Assembly: GCF_031085175.1 (NCBI RefSeq)
Contig: NZ_JAVHUY010000009.1
Span: 62,001-126,000 of the forward strand
Reading direction: 5' to 3'
DNA: 64,000 nt
Source of the DNA: Phytohabitans maris
Lineage (GTDB): Bacteria; Actinomycetota; Actinomycetes; Mycobacteriales; Micromonosporaceae
In this document: positions 36,801 through 44,311 of the stretch, piece by piece
Layout: every line of letters starts with the position of its first letter
How positions within the stretch are numbered: position 1 is the first letter of the stretch
Program-made: the position numbers and the translations under genes
The notes under the pieces: generated by a model
Seen by the model: only the letters and a program-made list of their open reading frames with translations
Told to the model about the DNA's origin: nothing
Databases searched by the model: none

Positions 36801-37179
36801 GGGTCAGCGGCCCGCCGGCCAGGTCGTACGGGCGGTCGGCGAACTCGCGGGCGATCCGCTCGGCCGCCGGGCGGCGCTCGCCCGCCGGCAGGTGACCCAG
36901 GTCGTGCGCCGGGCCGGTGGCCAGCGACAGGGACTCCCGGTACCGGCACACCGGCGCGCCGTTCTCGGTCGGGAACGTGGCACGCAGCGACTCGTGCCGC
37001 TGCGCCACCGCGTCCAGCGCCCGGTCGAGCAGGCCGACGTCGAGGTCGCCGTCCAGCCGCAGCTGCCACAGCTCGTTGTACAGCCGCGCCGCCGGGGAGA
37101 GGTGTTCGATGAACCAGAGCTGCTCCTGGGCGTACGAGAGGGGCACCGGCCCGGCGGCGACCGTCGGGAAGTCGAGCAT
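33883..37179 (-). CDS. NRPS C-T-C protein lacking an adenylation domain
   Basis: 1098 aa from an ATG after GAGGAGG. First condensation domain about residues 12-420 (CHHLVADGQS near 144). Residues about 425-535, where an A domain would sit, hold only a short low-complexity stretch. A carrier protein follows (HGGHSMM, Ser near 589), then a second condensation domain about 675-1090 (HHIGVDEVG near 797). The carrier must be loaded in trans by one of the free A-T proteins or by another enzyme. Two C domains around one carrier suit the joining of three building blocks carried by stand-alone A-T proteins. First gene after the bidirectional terminator, so last in its operon. Confidence 0.85.
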   Translation of the reverse strand: MLDFPTVAAGPVPLSYAQEQLWFIEHLSPAARLYNELWQLRLDGDLDVGLLDRALDAVAQRHESLRATFPTENGAPVCRYRESLSLATGPAHDLGHLPAGERRPAAERIAREFADRPYDLAGGPLTRSMLLRLGPREHLLLIGCHHLVADGQSLALIRADLDELMTAELTGRPPVLPPPAARFADHVTRQRAALAGGELSEGQAYWRDRLAGAPALLDLHKGRLRPAVKSERGARERFDLDPASARGLLDFAMRESSTPACVLITAFAAVAHRHTGDDDLVIGTAGAGRSPGGFDDVVGFFANTLPLRLRPHPALSFRGLLAETTDAVLDALEFEEVPFTSMVEGLPGRDPSIPPLVQVMVTQSPKVADGVPFGPVRATEEQIPRGRARFDLLIEAEVGASGVTLWVEYDDALFEAEYVRCLIRHLEAVLRAGCADPELELGRLPMLGAGERSGSEREVLIGDCVAPDFALGRLHSAGPGGRIDDVLVPPGPDTGRVGYRRPGGVVVDLGPADRFPVIGGITVPLDEVAALPPAAVPRYASAGRPGGEPDAGDPPGLDTVRPALLALWRRELGDPGYGPHDDVFEHGGHSMMVARLALLARDELAVEVPIRAIFEHPTVDGLARVICREQPEAVQTLRLLAGLSADELDALLPAAAEPAAADPGPAPLTGAQRQIWVMEQLAPGGPTYNVPLEFDLTGTLDPQALAAAFAAVTARHDALRCRYEWTADGPVQQVVPGAGPELEVHDLTGLGEQRALAAADRMAREQAVSGFDLRTEPPVRAQLVVAGPARARLLVVFHHIGVDEVGLSAFRRDLVAAYRAARDGRPAALPAPALTWTEYARWERDWLAGPAGDRQRDYWAAALRGVPELRLRTDLVAPEGLSFAGGHYDRVPSAPLMSAVGTLGTELSATPFVVFAAACAVLLSRLSGQEEFVVGAPAENRQRADARELVGCSVNVLALRVRVPCGATFAEVVAGVREVTIDAYDNQGLPLPDVARLIGARRAANRLPLVQVTVAWQDGDDVNLALPDCVSTWRYVSSGASRYDISYTAMRRGDELELGVEYNTALWHAESIDAQLATLERILVGAAAAPATAVSELG

Positions 37180-37191
37180 GACGCCTCCTCG

Positions 37192-37830
37192 TCACCGGGG
37201 CCGGGCGGCCAGGATCTTGGTGACCGAATGCGTGTGCGGCTCCGGCACGTCCGCGTGCGACGAGACGATCGTGACGTCTTCGACCCGCAGCAGCTCCCAG
37301 CCGGTGTACATGCGCAGGTACTCGTCGTGCGCGGGCAGCAGCCGGGGCGGATTGAGGTGCCGATCCAGCTGCTGCGCGCGGTCGTTGAACGAGCAGAGCA
37401 CGTGCACCCCGCCCGGCCGGGTCGCCGCCTGGAGGTTCCGGACGGTCCGCCGGGCCTGGTCCAGGCTGGAGTTCCAGTGCAGCACGCTGTCGCAGACCAC
37501 GACGTCGTACCCGCCGCCCGGGACGGCCCGCGAGACGTCCGCCGTTCCCCAGGTGATCCGCGGCTCGTCCGGCCAGAGCCGGCGGGCGTGCTCCAGGGCC
37601 AGTTCGGAGATGTCGACCGCGTCCACGGTCGCGCCGGCACGGGCCAGGAAGACCGTGTTGCGGCCCTCGCCGCAGCCGGCGTCGAGTGCCCGGGCGCCGT
37701 CCAGCGTGACGTGCCGCTCGAGCCCCGCCACGTACGGCTCCGGCTCGACGCCCCACAGGCACGGGGTCAGGGCGTACCCGTGGTCGCAGCCCCCGGCGTT
37801 GGCGGCCGGGTCGCTGATCGCGGTGGTCAT
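37192..37830 (-). CDS. SAM-dependent methyltransferase (class I)
   Basis: 212 aa from ATG 37830 with GAGGAGA upstream. Motif I ALDAGCGEGRNTVFLARAG and the acidic residue in VDAVDISE define the SAM site; YDVVVCDSVLHW is motif II. It belongs to the Methyltransf_25/11 type used for O-, N- or C-methylation of small molecules. It overlaps the MFS gene (ATGA) and precedes the C-T-C NRPS, so tailoring of the peptide or a precursor is likely. The acceptor is unknown. Confidence 0.85.
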   Translation of the reverse strand: MTTAISDPAANAGGCDHGYALTPCLWGVEPEPYVAGLERHVTLDGARALDAGCGEGRNTVFLARAGATVDAVDISELALEHARRLWPDEPRITWGTADVSRAVPGGGYDVVVCDSVLHWNSSLDQARRTVRNLQAATRPGGVHVLCSFNDRAQQLDRHLNPPRLLPAHDEYLRMYTGWELLRVEDVTIVSSHADVPEPHTHSVTKILAARPR

Positions 37831-39137
37831 CGGTTCTCCTCGGGGGTGATCTCGTCCAGGGTGCGGACCTTGGGCACGGGCGAGAAGATCAGCCACAGCA
37901 GCGCCAGCGGCGTGCCGATGGCGCTGACGTACAGGGCGTTGTGCAGGCCGATCCAGTCGCCGAGCAGGCCGGCACCGACCGCGCCGATCGGGATGACGCC
38001 GATGGTGACGAACCGGAAGCTGGCGTTGACCCGGCCGCGCATCCGGCTCGGCGTGATGGTCTGGCGCATCGTGATGCTGGTGATCGCGGAGATCACGATG
38101 CCGAGCCCGACGACCAGGTAGACCGCGCCGAACAGCACGGCCTGCACCGGTTTCGGCCCGCCGACGAACGGCAGGGCCACGATCGGGGCGACGGTCAGCG
38201 CGGTCGACCCGACCAGCGCCGGGCCGACCCCGATCCGGTCCACCAGCTTGCCGGTGACCAGCGCGCCGAGGGTGCCGCCGACGCTGCCGACGGCGAAGAC
38301 GACACCGATGACACCGGCGCTGAGACCGACCTCGCGGTTGGCGTACACCAGGAACAGCACCATGACGATCTGGGAGAACAGGTTGAACGTCGCGGCCTCG
38401 GCGGCCAGGGCGCGCAGGTGCGCGTTCCCGAACGTGGCGACCAGGCCCTCCTTGATGTCCCGGAAGACGCCGCGGACCCCGCCGGTGCCGCCGCGGATCA
38501 GGTCGTCCTCGGACTCGCGGTGCCGCATCGCGCTGAGGCTCAGCGCGGACACCAGGAAGCTGAGCGCGTCCACGGCGATCGCGAACGGGGCGCGCAGCAC
38601 CTGCACCAGGACGCCGCCGAGACCGGGGCCGACGATGCCGGAGATCTGCTCGGTCCCCTCCAGCTTGCTGTTCGCGTTGATCAGCCGGTCGTTGTCCAGC
38701 AGGGACCCCACGAACGCCGGGTACGCCAGGTTGAACACGACGGTCAGGCAGCCGACCACGAAGGCGGCGACGTAGAGCATCGGCATCGAGAGGATGTCGC
38801 CGAGCGCCAGCAGCGGGATGATGCCGAGCGCGAGGAAGCGGCCCAGGTCGGCCGCGATCATCAGGCGGCGGCGGCGCATCCGGTCGACCAGGACGCCGGC
38901 GAACAGCGTCAGCACCAGCCCCGCCAGGTCCTTCAGGCCGCTGAGGATGCCGATCTCGGTGGCCGACGCCCCCAGGAAGACCAGGGCGGTGAACGGCAGC
39001 GCGATCTCGGTGATCTGGCTGCCGATCGTGGACACGCCCTGCCCGAACCAGAGCAGCCGGAAGTCACGCCGGGAGTGGTCGCGCGGCGGAGCCGGCTCGG
39101 GGGGCGGGGTGGTCACGGGTGCGAGTGCGGTGGTCAT
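37827..39137 (-). CDS. MFS transporter, probable product exporter
   Basis: 436 aa with about 12 predicted membrane helices. It starts at ATG 39137 after AGGAGG. The first helix pair shows FRLLWFGQGVSTIGSQITEIALPF and the loop DRMRRRRLMIAADLGRF, typical of the actinobacterial MFS group annotated as enterobactin/macrolide exporters (MFS_3). Its place in the middle of the cluster suggests export of the peptide, and so a second self-protection layer besides DNA repair. Confidence 0.88.
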   Translation of the reverse strand: MTTALAPVTTPPPEPAPPRDHSRRDFRLLWFGQGVSTIGSQITEIALPFTALVFLGASATEIGILSGLKDLAGLVLTLFAGVLVDRMRRRRLMIAADLGRFLALGIIPLLALGDILSMPMLYVAAFVVGCLTVVFNLAYPAFVGSLLDNDRLINANSKLEGTEQISGIVGPGLGGVLVQVLRAPFAIAVDALSFLVSALSLSAMRHRESEDDLIRGGTGGVRGVFRDIKEGLVATFGNAHLRALAAEAATFNLFSQIVMVLFLVYANREVGLSAGVIGVVFAVGSVGGTLGALVTGKLVDRIGVGPALVGSTALTVAPIVALPFVGGPKPVQAVLFGAVYLVVGLGIVISAITSITMRQTITPSRMRGRVNASFRFVTIGVIPIGAVGAGLLGDWIGLHNALYVSAIGTPLALLWLIFSPVPKVRTLDEITPEENR

Positions 39138-39160
39138 CGGTGAACCTCCTGGCGAACTGG

Positions 39161-40189
39161 TCAGGCCGCTGCCGCGGTGGGAATGGCACGGGCGCCGGCG
39201 CACCGGCGCAACTTGTCGAGGGCACGGCTGGGGTCGTCGGCGACGACGGTGAGCCGTGAGGTGGCGAAGACGCCGCCGGCCGGGTCGCAGACCGGGTCGC
39301 CCCGGTACGGAACCTCGGCGGCATGGCCGGTGGCGGCGACGTCACCGCTGACCGTGTGGTCGTCGTACAGCGCGAAGATCGGCAGCCCGGTGGCCATCGC
39401 GGCCAGCCGCATGGTGCCGGAGATGCGCGGGTTGATCTCCAGGACCCGGGCCGCGCCGTCGGCGGTGACCAGGTACTCGATCTCGATCAGGCCGACCGCC
39501 CCGGCGGACACGGCGAGCGCCCGCGAATCGTCGCGCAGCCGGCGCTCCAGGGCCGGGTCGGTCGGCTCGTACGGGCACAGCCGCAGCCGGCGCCAGGGCG
39601 GCACCAGCGCGGTCGAGGTCGGCCCCTTCCAGATCGGCGGCAGGGTCACCACCCGCTCGCCGTCCCGGAAGACGACCATCGAGTACTCGACGCCGTCGGC
39701 GTACAGCTCGGCGATCTCGCCGGGGGCCGGAGCGCGGTCGCTCAGCCGGGTCAGCACGGTCCCGCGGCTCTGCGTGCCGTGCCGGGCCTTGATGACGACG
39801 AGCGGGTCGCCGGCGACCCCGGGCAGCCGGTCGCCGGTCGTCCAGGGCAGGCCCGGGCAGCCGCAGGCGTCGAAGAACTCCTTCATCAGCCGCTTGTCCA
39901 GCCCGATCCGGGTGGCCCGAGCGGATTGCGCGGTCGGCTGGAACCCGGATCCGGCGAGTGCCCGCGCCAGGGTCCGGTCCCGGCCGAGCGTGTCGTGCCC
40001 GGAGTGCAGCACCACCCGGCGCGAGCCGATCCGGGACAGGGCGTCGCGGACCACGCCGACGTCGACGGCGGGCGCCTCGCCGAGCACCACGGTGCGGTCC
40101 GCTCCGCCGGGGCCGAGGAAGTGCGGGAACCAGACGCCGACGCTCTCCGGCATGACCAGGTGCGCGGCGGGTTCGGTGGTGGGGGTCAT
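39161..40189 (-). CDS. ATP-grasp ligase
   Basis: 342 aa. The ATP-grasp fold is seen in DPLVVIKARHGTQSRG (nucleotide-binding Lys), VEYSMVVFRDGERV, IEIEYLVTADG and the metal-binding VLEINPRISGTMRLA. The family ligates a carboxylate, activated as an acylphosphate, to an amine, as in carbamoyl-phosphate synthase-like and dipeptide ligases. It is not the LysX type (that gene is at 49218). Coupled by ATGA to the DegT gene, it could form an amide between an amino acid and the peptide or a side-chain amine. Substrates unknown. Confidence 0.8.
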   Translation of the reverse strand: MTPTTEPAAHLVMPESVGVWFPHFLGPGGADRTVVLGEAPAVDVGVVRDALSRIGSRRVVLHSGHDTLGRDRTLARALAGSGFQPTAQSARATRIGLDKRLMKEFFDACGCPGLPWTTGDRLPGVAGDPLVVIKARHGTQSRGTVLTRLSDRAPAPGEIAELYADGVEYSMVVFRDGERVVTLPPIWKGPTSTALVPPWRRLRLCPYEPTDPALERRLRDDSRALAVSAGAVGLIEIEYLVTADGAARVLEINPRISGTMRLAAMATGLPIFALYDDHTVSGDVAATGHAAEVPYRGDPVCDPAGGVFATSRLTVVADDPSRALDKLRRCAGARAIPTAAAA

Positions 40190-41460
40190 CGGGCTCCTCC
40201 CGCGGCCGGGACCGGCGGGCCGGCCGCGCCCAGCCGGTCGAGGGCAGCGTGGAACGCGGCCCGGTACGGCTCGACCAGCGCTCCGGCGGTGTCGTTGAAA
40301 TACGGCCCGGGAAGGCTGACCCAGCTGTCGTGCAGCGCCTCGGCGGCCGGTAGGTCGCCGCGACGGTGCCGGAAACGCCGGGCCAGCACGTCCGGCGGGT
40401 ACGGGTGCCGGTGCCCCGGCTCGGCGCCGGTGAAGACGCTGCTCAGGTGCAGCGGCCGGGTGGCCGGCACGTCGGCCTTGACACCCTGCCGGCGCAGCGC
40501 GGCCACGAGGTCGTCCCGGCTGAACCCGGCCCGCTCGGGGTCGACCGTGACGACGACGTCGTACCAGCCGCCCATGGTCACGTGCGGGGCGATCACCGGA
40601 CCGGTCAGCCCGGGCCGGGCGACCAGCGGCTCCAGCAGCCGGTGCACATTGGCGCGTTTCGCGGCCACCAGCTCCACGATCCGGTCCAGGTGGCTCTGCG
40701 CCAGCACCGCCGCGGGCGGGCTGATCCGCAGGTTGCCGCCGAGCCCGACGTCGGCCAGCCGGCGCAGCCGCGGATCGCGTACGGTGCGCTCGCTGCGCTG
40801 TTTGAAGGCGGTCAGCAGGCAGGCCAGGTCGTAGTGGCGGGAGTCGCGGGCGAGCAGCACCCCACCCATCCCGCCGGAGACGAGCTTGAGCCCGCCGATG
40901 CTGAAGACGGCGAGGTCGCCGAAGGTGCCGACCGGCCGGCCCCGGTACGTGGACCCGTGCGCGTGCGAGCAGTCCTCGACGAGGGCGAGCCCGCGCCGCC
41001 GGCACAGGGCGGTGATCTCGTCCATCGGCGCCGGGTGCCCGAACAGGTGGGTCACCGCCACCGCCCGGGTCCGCGGCGTCACCGCCCGCTCGATGCTCGC
41101 CGCGCTCACCGTGCCGTCCGGGCCGTCGCTGTCCGCGAGCACCGGGACGGCGCCGAGCAGGAACAGCGGAGAGGCGGTGGCGAGGAAGGTGAACGTCGGC
41201 ACGATCACCTCGTCGCCGGGGCCGAGCCCGAGCGCGAAGTACGCCGCCAGCAGGGCACTGGTCCCGGAGTTCAGGGTGAGCGCGTGCCGCCCGTCGTGCC
41301 GCCGGGAGAACGCCGCCTCCAGGCCGGCGATCTCCGGCCCGTGGTCGTAGTCGAAGGAGCGGCCGCGCCGGATCAGCTCGGCGGCCCGGTCGGCCGCCGC
41401 GCGGTCGTAGACCGGCCAGCGCGGCGGGTGCGGGATGACGACGGGATCGTCGGTACCCAT
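40186..41460 (-). CDS. DegT/DnrJ/EryC1-family PLP aminotransferase
   Basis: 424 aa. Hallmarks: LNSGTSALLAAYFALGLGPGDEVIVP, EDCSHAHGSTYRG with the PLP-binding Asp, and Schiff-base Lys in SIGGLKLVSGGMGG. Family members aminate keto-sugars, cyclitols or keto-amino acids. A second DegT protein is encoded in the LysW operon at 52130, so this one probably serves another step, together with the ATP-grasp ligase it overlaps. The substrate is not predictable. Confidence 0.85.
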   Translation of the reverse strand: MGTDDPVVIPHPPRWPVYDRAAADRAAELIRRGRSFDYDHGPEIAGLEAAFSRRHDGRHALTLNSGTSALLAAYFALGLGPGDEVIVPTFTFLATASPLFLLGAVPVLADSDGPDGTVSAASIERAVTPRTRAVAVTHLFGHPAPMDEITALCRRRGLALVEDCSHAHGSTYRGRPVGTFGDLAVFSIGGLKLVSGGMGGVLLARDSRHYDLACLLTAFKQRSERTVRDPRLRRLADVGLGGNLRISPPAAVLAQSHLDRIVELVAAKRANVHRLLEPLVARPGLTGPVIAPHVTMGGWYDVVVTVDPERAGFSRDDLVAALRRQGVKADVPATRPLHLSSVFTGAEPGHRHPYPPDVLARRFRHRRGDLPAAEALHDSWVSLPGPYFNDTAGALVEPYRAAFHAALDRLGAAGPPVPAAGGAR

Positions 41461-41469
41461 GTCGGCCTC

Positions 41470-42240
41470 CTAGGCGGCGACGGCCGCAGGCGCGGCCGCC
41501 GGGTGCGCCGGGGCCGGGATGAGCCCGCTCCGGACCCGCGCGAGCAGCCCGGCCGGGTCGGCGTGGACGAAGAAATGACCGGCGTCGAAGGTGTCGAGGA
41601 TGAAGTCGCCGCGCGTCTCCACGCCCCAGGCGGCCATCCGGTCCGGTGACGCCTCCGGGTCGGTGCGCCCGGCGAAGGCGTGCACCGGGCAGGACAGCGG
41701 CGGGCCGGGCGGGCGGGGCGCGGTTTCCACCGCGGCCAGGTCGGCACGGACCGCGGGCAGCACCAGCCGGCGCAGTTCGGCGCTGTCCAGCACCTCGTCC
41801 GGGGTGCCGCCGAGCCGGCGCAGGTGGGCGACCAGATCGGGTTCGCTCAGGTGGTGCGCGGCCGGACCGGGCGGCGCGGCCGGGCCGGGCGAGGCGGCCA
41901 CGAACAGCCGTTGCGGCGGCCGCCCCGCCGCGGCGAGGACGTGCGCGGCGTGGTGGGCCACCCGCGCGCCCATGCTGTAGCCGAACAGCGCGTACGGCCG
42001 GGCCGGCTCGGCCAGCATCGCGCGGGTGAGCCGATCGACCAGGATGGACATGGCGGCCACCGGGGGTTCGCCGATCCGGTTCTCCCGTCCGGGTAGCTGC
42101 ACCGCGACGACCTCGGCGACACCGGTCAGGCCGGCGCCCCAGCCGCGGTAGAGGGAGGCGCTGCCACCGGCGTACGGCAGGCAGTACAGCCGCATCGGCG
42201 CCTCGGGGTCTCGCTCGTGGATCCGGAACCAAGGGTTCAT
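41470..42240 (-). CDS. Type II thioesterase
   Basis: 256 aa. Canonical NRPS editing thioesterase: YCLPYAGGSASLYRGW at the N-terminus, VQLPGRENRIGEPP, nucleophile elbow FGYSMGARVA (Ser near 89), PVHAFAGRTDPEASPD with the catalytic Asp, and DAGHFFVHAD with the catalytic His. It hydrolyses stalled or wrong acyl groups from carrier proteins. It overlaps the short acyl-CoA dehydrogenase-like gene by ATGA. Confidence 0.9.
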   Translation of the reverse strand: MNPWFRIHERDPEAPMRLYCLPYAGGSASLYRGWGAGLTGVAEVVAVQLPGRENRIGEPPVAAMSILVDRLTRAMLAEPARPYALFGYSMGARVAHHAAHVLAAAGRPPQRLFVAASPGPAAPPGPAAHHLSEPDLVAHLRRLGGTPDEVLDSAELRRLVLPAVRADLAAVETAPRPPGPPLSCPVHAFAGRTDPEASPDRMAAWGVETRGDFILDTFDAGHFFVHADPAGLLARVRSGLIPAPAHPAAAPAAVAA

Positions 42241-43100
42241 CGCTCGCCCTTCCCCGCGGCGGCAAGGACCGCGGTCGTGTGTTCGGTGTCGGGGGCGGAC
42301 GCCAGGCGCCGGTGTCCGGCGGCCCGCCACAGCGCGGCCGGCTGGCCCCATCTGGTCGCCTCGGTCCCGGCCAGGCGGTAGTAGTGCTGGATCGCGGCGT
42401 CGCCGGTGAGTCCGTAGGTGCCGTGCAGGTGCAGCGCGCGCCGGGTGACGCCGGTGGCCGCCTCGGCGGCGGCGGCGAGGGCCTGGATCGCGGCCAGGTC
42501 CGGCTCGCCGTCGGCCGGCGGCCAGGCGCGCGGCTGCGCAGCCGCCGAGTCCGGGCTGCCGGCGGCGTCCCGGTCGGCCAGCCAGGCGGCGTACGCGGTG
42601 AGCAGCCGGACCTCCTCGATCCGGACCAGGTCGGCGGCGAGGGCGAAGCCGGTGGCCTGGAAGGCGGCGATCGGTCGGCCGAACTGGTGTCGCTCGCCGC
42701 TGCGCCGGACCGCCAGGTCGTGCGCGCCGGCCGCGAGACCGACGAGGTAGGCGGCCTGCCGGATCCGCGCGCGGACCAGCGCGCCACCGGCCGGGGGCGG
42801 CGCCGTGGCCGGTGGGCGAGCGCCCGCCGCGACCCCGGCCGCGGCGGCCGGGCCGGTCTCCGCGGCCAGGCACCCGGACCGGTACGTGTCGCACGCCGCG
42901 ACCCGTCCGAGCTCCTCGGCCACCACGACGCCGTAGCTCAGCCCGAGCCCGAGCCCGCCGGCGGCCGGCGCGATCTCCAGGCCGTGCAGACCCAGCCGGC
43001 CGAGCAGGTCGTGCACGTCGCCGCGGGGCGGTACGCCGCGCAGCGCCTGGCGCAGCGCCGCGCGCAGCTCGTCCTGCAGGGCGTCGGGCAGCGGCCTCAT
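42237..43100 (-). CDS. Short acyl-CoA dehydrogenase-like protein
   Basis: 287 aa, about 90 residues shorter than normal. The N-terminal helical part is reduced (GRLGLHGLEIAPAAGGLGLGLSYGVVVAEELGR) and the middle beta domain is nearly absent; the C-terminal helical domain is good (GERHQFGRPIAAFQATGFALAADL; LHGTYGLTGDAAIQHYYR). It directly follows a full-length acyl-CoA dehydrogenase gene with ATGA overlap. Paired unequal subunits are known in heteromeric acyl-CoA dehydrogenases of actinobacteria, so this may be the partner subunit. Substrate and flavin binding by this chain alone are doubtful. Confidence 0.75.
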   Translation of the reverse strand: MRPLPDALQDELRAALRQALRGVPPRGDVHDLLGRLGLHGLEIAPAAGGLGLGLSYGVVVAEELGRVAACDTYRSGCLAAETGPAAAAGVAAGARPPATAPPPAGGALVRARIRQAAYLVGLAAGAHDLAVRRSGERHQFGRPIAAFQATGFALAADLVRIEEVRLLTAYAAWLADRDAAGSPDSAAAQPRAWPPADGEPDLAAIQALAAAAEAATGVTRRALHLHGTYGLTGDAAIQHYYRLAGTEATRWGQPAALWRAAGHRRLASAPDTEHTTAVLAAAGKGER

Positions 43101-44224
43101 CGCGCGCTCCCGGACAGCGAGCCGGCGATCAGCTCGAGCATCACCTCGGAGACGCCGGCCGAGATGGTCAGGCCGGGCGCCTCCCGCCAGGCCGACTCGA
43201 GGCAGCGGGCGGGGCCGGTGGTCGGGGCGGTGGCCGCGCCGCGCAGGGCGGCACCCCACTCGGCCACCGCGGCGGCCGACTCGCTGGTGTGCAGCTTGGC
43301 CATCGCCGCGAACACCGGGTCGAAGCGGTCCTCCTCCAGCCGGGCCAGCGCGGCCCAGGCGAGCAGCCGGGCGGCGTCGGCGCTGGCGCCGTGGCGGCCC
43401 AGGTCGGCCAGGCTGTCGGCGGCGTCACCGGGGGTCAGCCCGCCGCGGGCGGTGTCGTACCAGCGGGCCGCCTTGAGCGCGTAGTCGAGCCCGGTGCGTT
43501 CCATGGCCAGCGCCGTGGTGAGCGCGGCCCAGCCGGCGCCGGGCGCACCGAGCACATCGGACTCCGGGACGAACACGGCGTCCAGGTCGACCCGGTGGAA
43601 ATGCTCGTCGGCGAGACTGGGTATCCGCGTCGCGCGGACGCCGGGCGCGTGCAGGTCGATCAGCACGAGGGTGATGCCGTCGTAGCGGGACGCGGGGTCG
43701 CCGGTGCGCACCGCGGCGAGCGCCACGTCGCAGAGGGCGGCCTTGAGGCTGTAGATCTTCGTACCGCTCACCCGGTAACCGCCCGGCACGGGCTCGGCCC
43801 GGGTGGTCAGCGCGGCCAGGTCGGACCCGGCCTCCGGCTCGGTGTAGAGCACGCAGGCGAACCGCTCCCCGCCCGCGAACCGGGGCAGCCAGCGTCGTTG
43901 CTGGTCCGCCGTGCCGATGGCGCGCAGCACCGACCCGACGATCTGGACGGTGTTGATGTGCAGGGTGTCCGGGACACCGGCGCGGGACAGCTCCTCGGCG
44001 ACCACGGCGACGCTCATCGGCCCGCCGTCGAGGCCGCCGAACTCGGCCGGCCAGTCGGGGGCGAGGACGCCTGCGGCGCCGATCGCCCGGTAGAGCGGGC
44101 GTTCGTCGGGTTCGCCGGCGCCGGCCGCCAGGTCGTCGATGGCGCGGCGGACGCCAGGCGTCGCCAGCACGGCGCGAACCCGGGCACGCAGCCGGCTCTG
44201 GTGCGAGTCGAATCCGAAGTCCAC
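43097..44224 (-). CDS. Acyl-CoA dehydrogenase
   Basis: 375 aa from GTG 44224 after AAGGAGGGG. FAD-binding motifs LYTEPEAGSDLAAL and GYRVSGTKIYSLKAALCDVAL and a C-terminal helical domain with TISAGVSEVMLELIAGS. In biosynthetic clusters such enzymes oxidise carrier- or CoA-bound acyl groups to alpha,beta-unsaturated ones. Introduction of a dehydro-amino acid or oxidation of a side chain is possible here; azinomycin-type azabicycles are attached to a dehydro unit. First gene of the minus operon, next to operator repeats. Confidence 0.85.
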   Translation of the reverse strand: MDFGFDSHQSRLRARVRAVLATPGVRRAIDDLAAGAGEPDERPLYRAIGAAGVLAPDWPAEFGGLDGGPMSVAVVAEELSRAGVPDTLHINTVQIVGSVLRAIGTADQQRRWLPRFAGGERFACVLYTEPEAGSDLAALTTRAEPVPGGYRVSGTKIYSLKAALCDVALAAVRTGDPASRYDGITLVLIDLHAPGVRATRIPSLADEHFHRVDLDAVFVPESDVLGAPGAGWAALTTALAMERTGLDYALKAARWYDTARGGLTPGDAADSLADLGRHGASADAARLLAWAALARLEEDRFDPVFAAMAKLHTSESAAAVAEWGAALRGAATAPTTGPARCLESAWREAPGLTISAGVSEVMLELIAGSLSGSAR

Positions 44225-44252
44225 GACCCCTCCTTTCTCTAGTGCATCGAAG

Positions 44253-44289
44253 ATTACTCCAGTAAAGTTCGCCCTGTCACTCCCGTAAA
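44253..44289. promoter_or_regulatory. Two ACT-NN-AGT repeats in a divergent promoter
   Basis: Sites at 44253-44266 (ATTACTCCAGTAAA, a very good inverted repeat) and 44276-44289 (GTCACTCCCGTAAA, one core mismatch). They lie in the 87-bp region between the acyl-CoA dehydrogenase operon and the A-T gene at 44312, where an activator or repressor could govern both. Confidence 0.65.
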
Positions 44290-44311
44290 CCCAATTTCCT
44301 GAGGAGGAGCG

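Noticed and set aside
33856-38121. Long plus-strand open frame opposite the C-T-C NRPS, methyltransferase and MFS genes
   Set aside because: Low-complexity composition and no family signal; the minus-strand genes have full domain content and ribosome binding sites.
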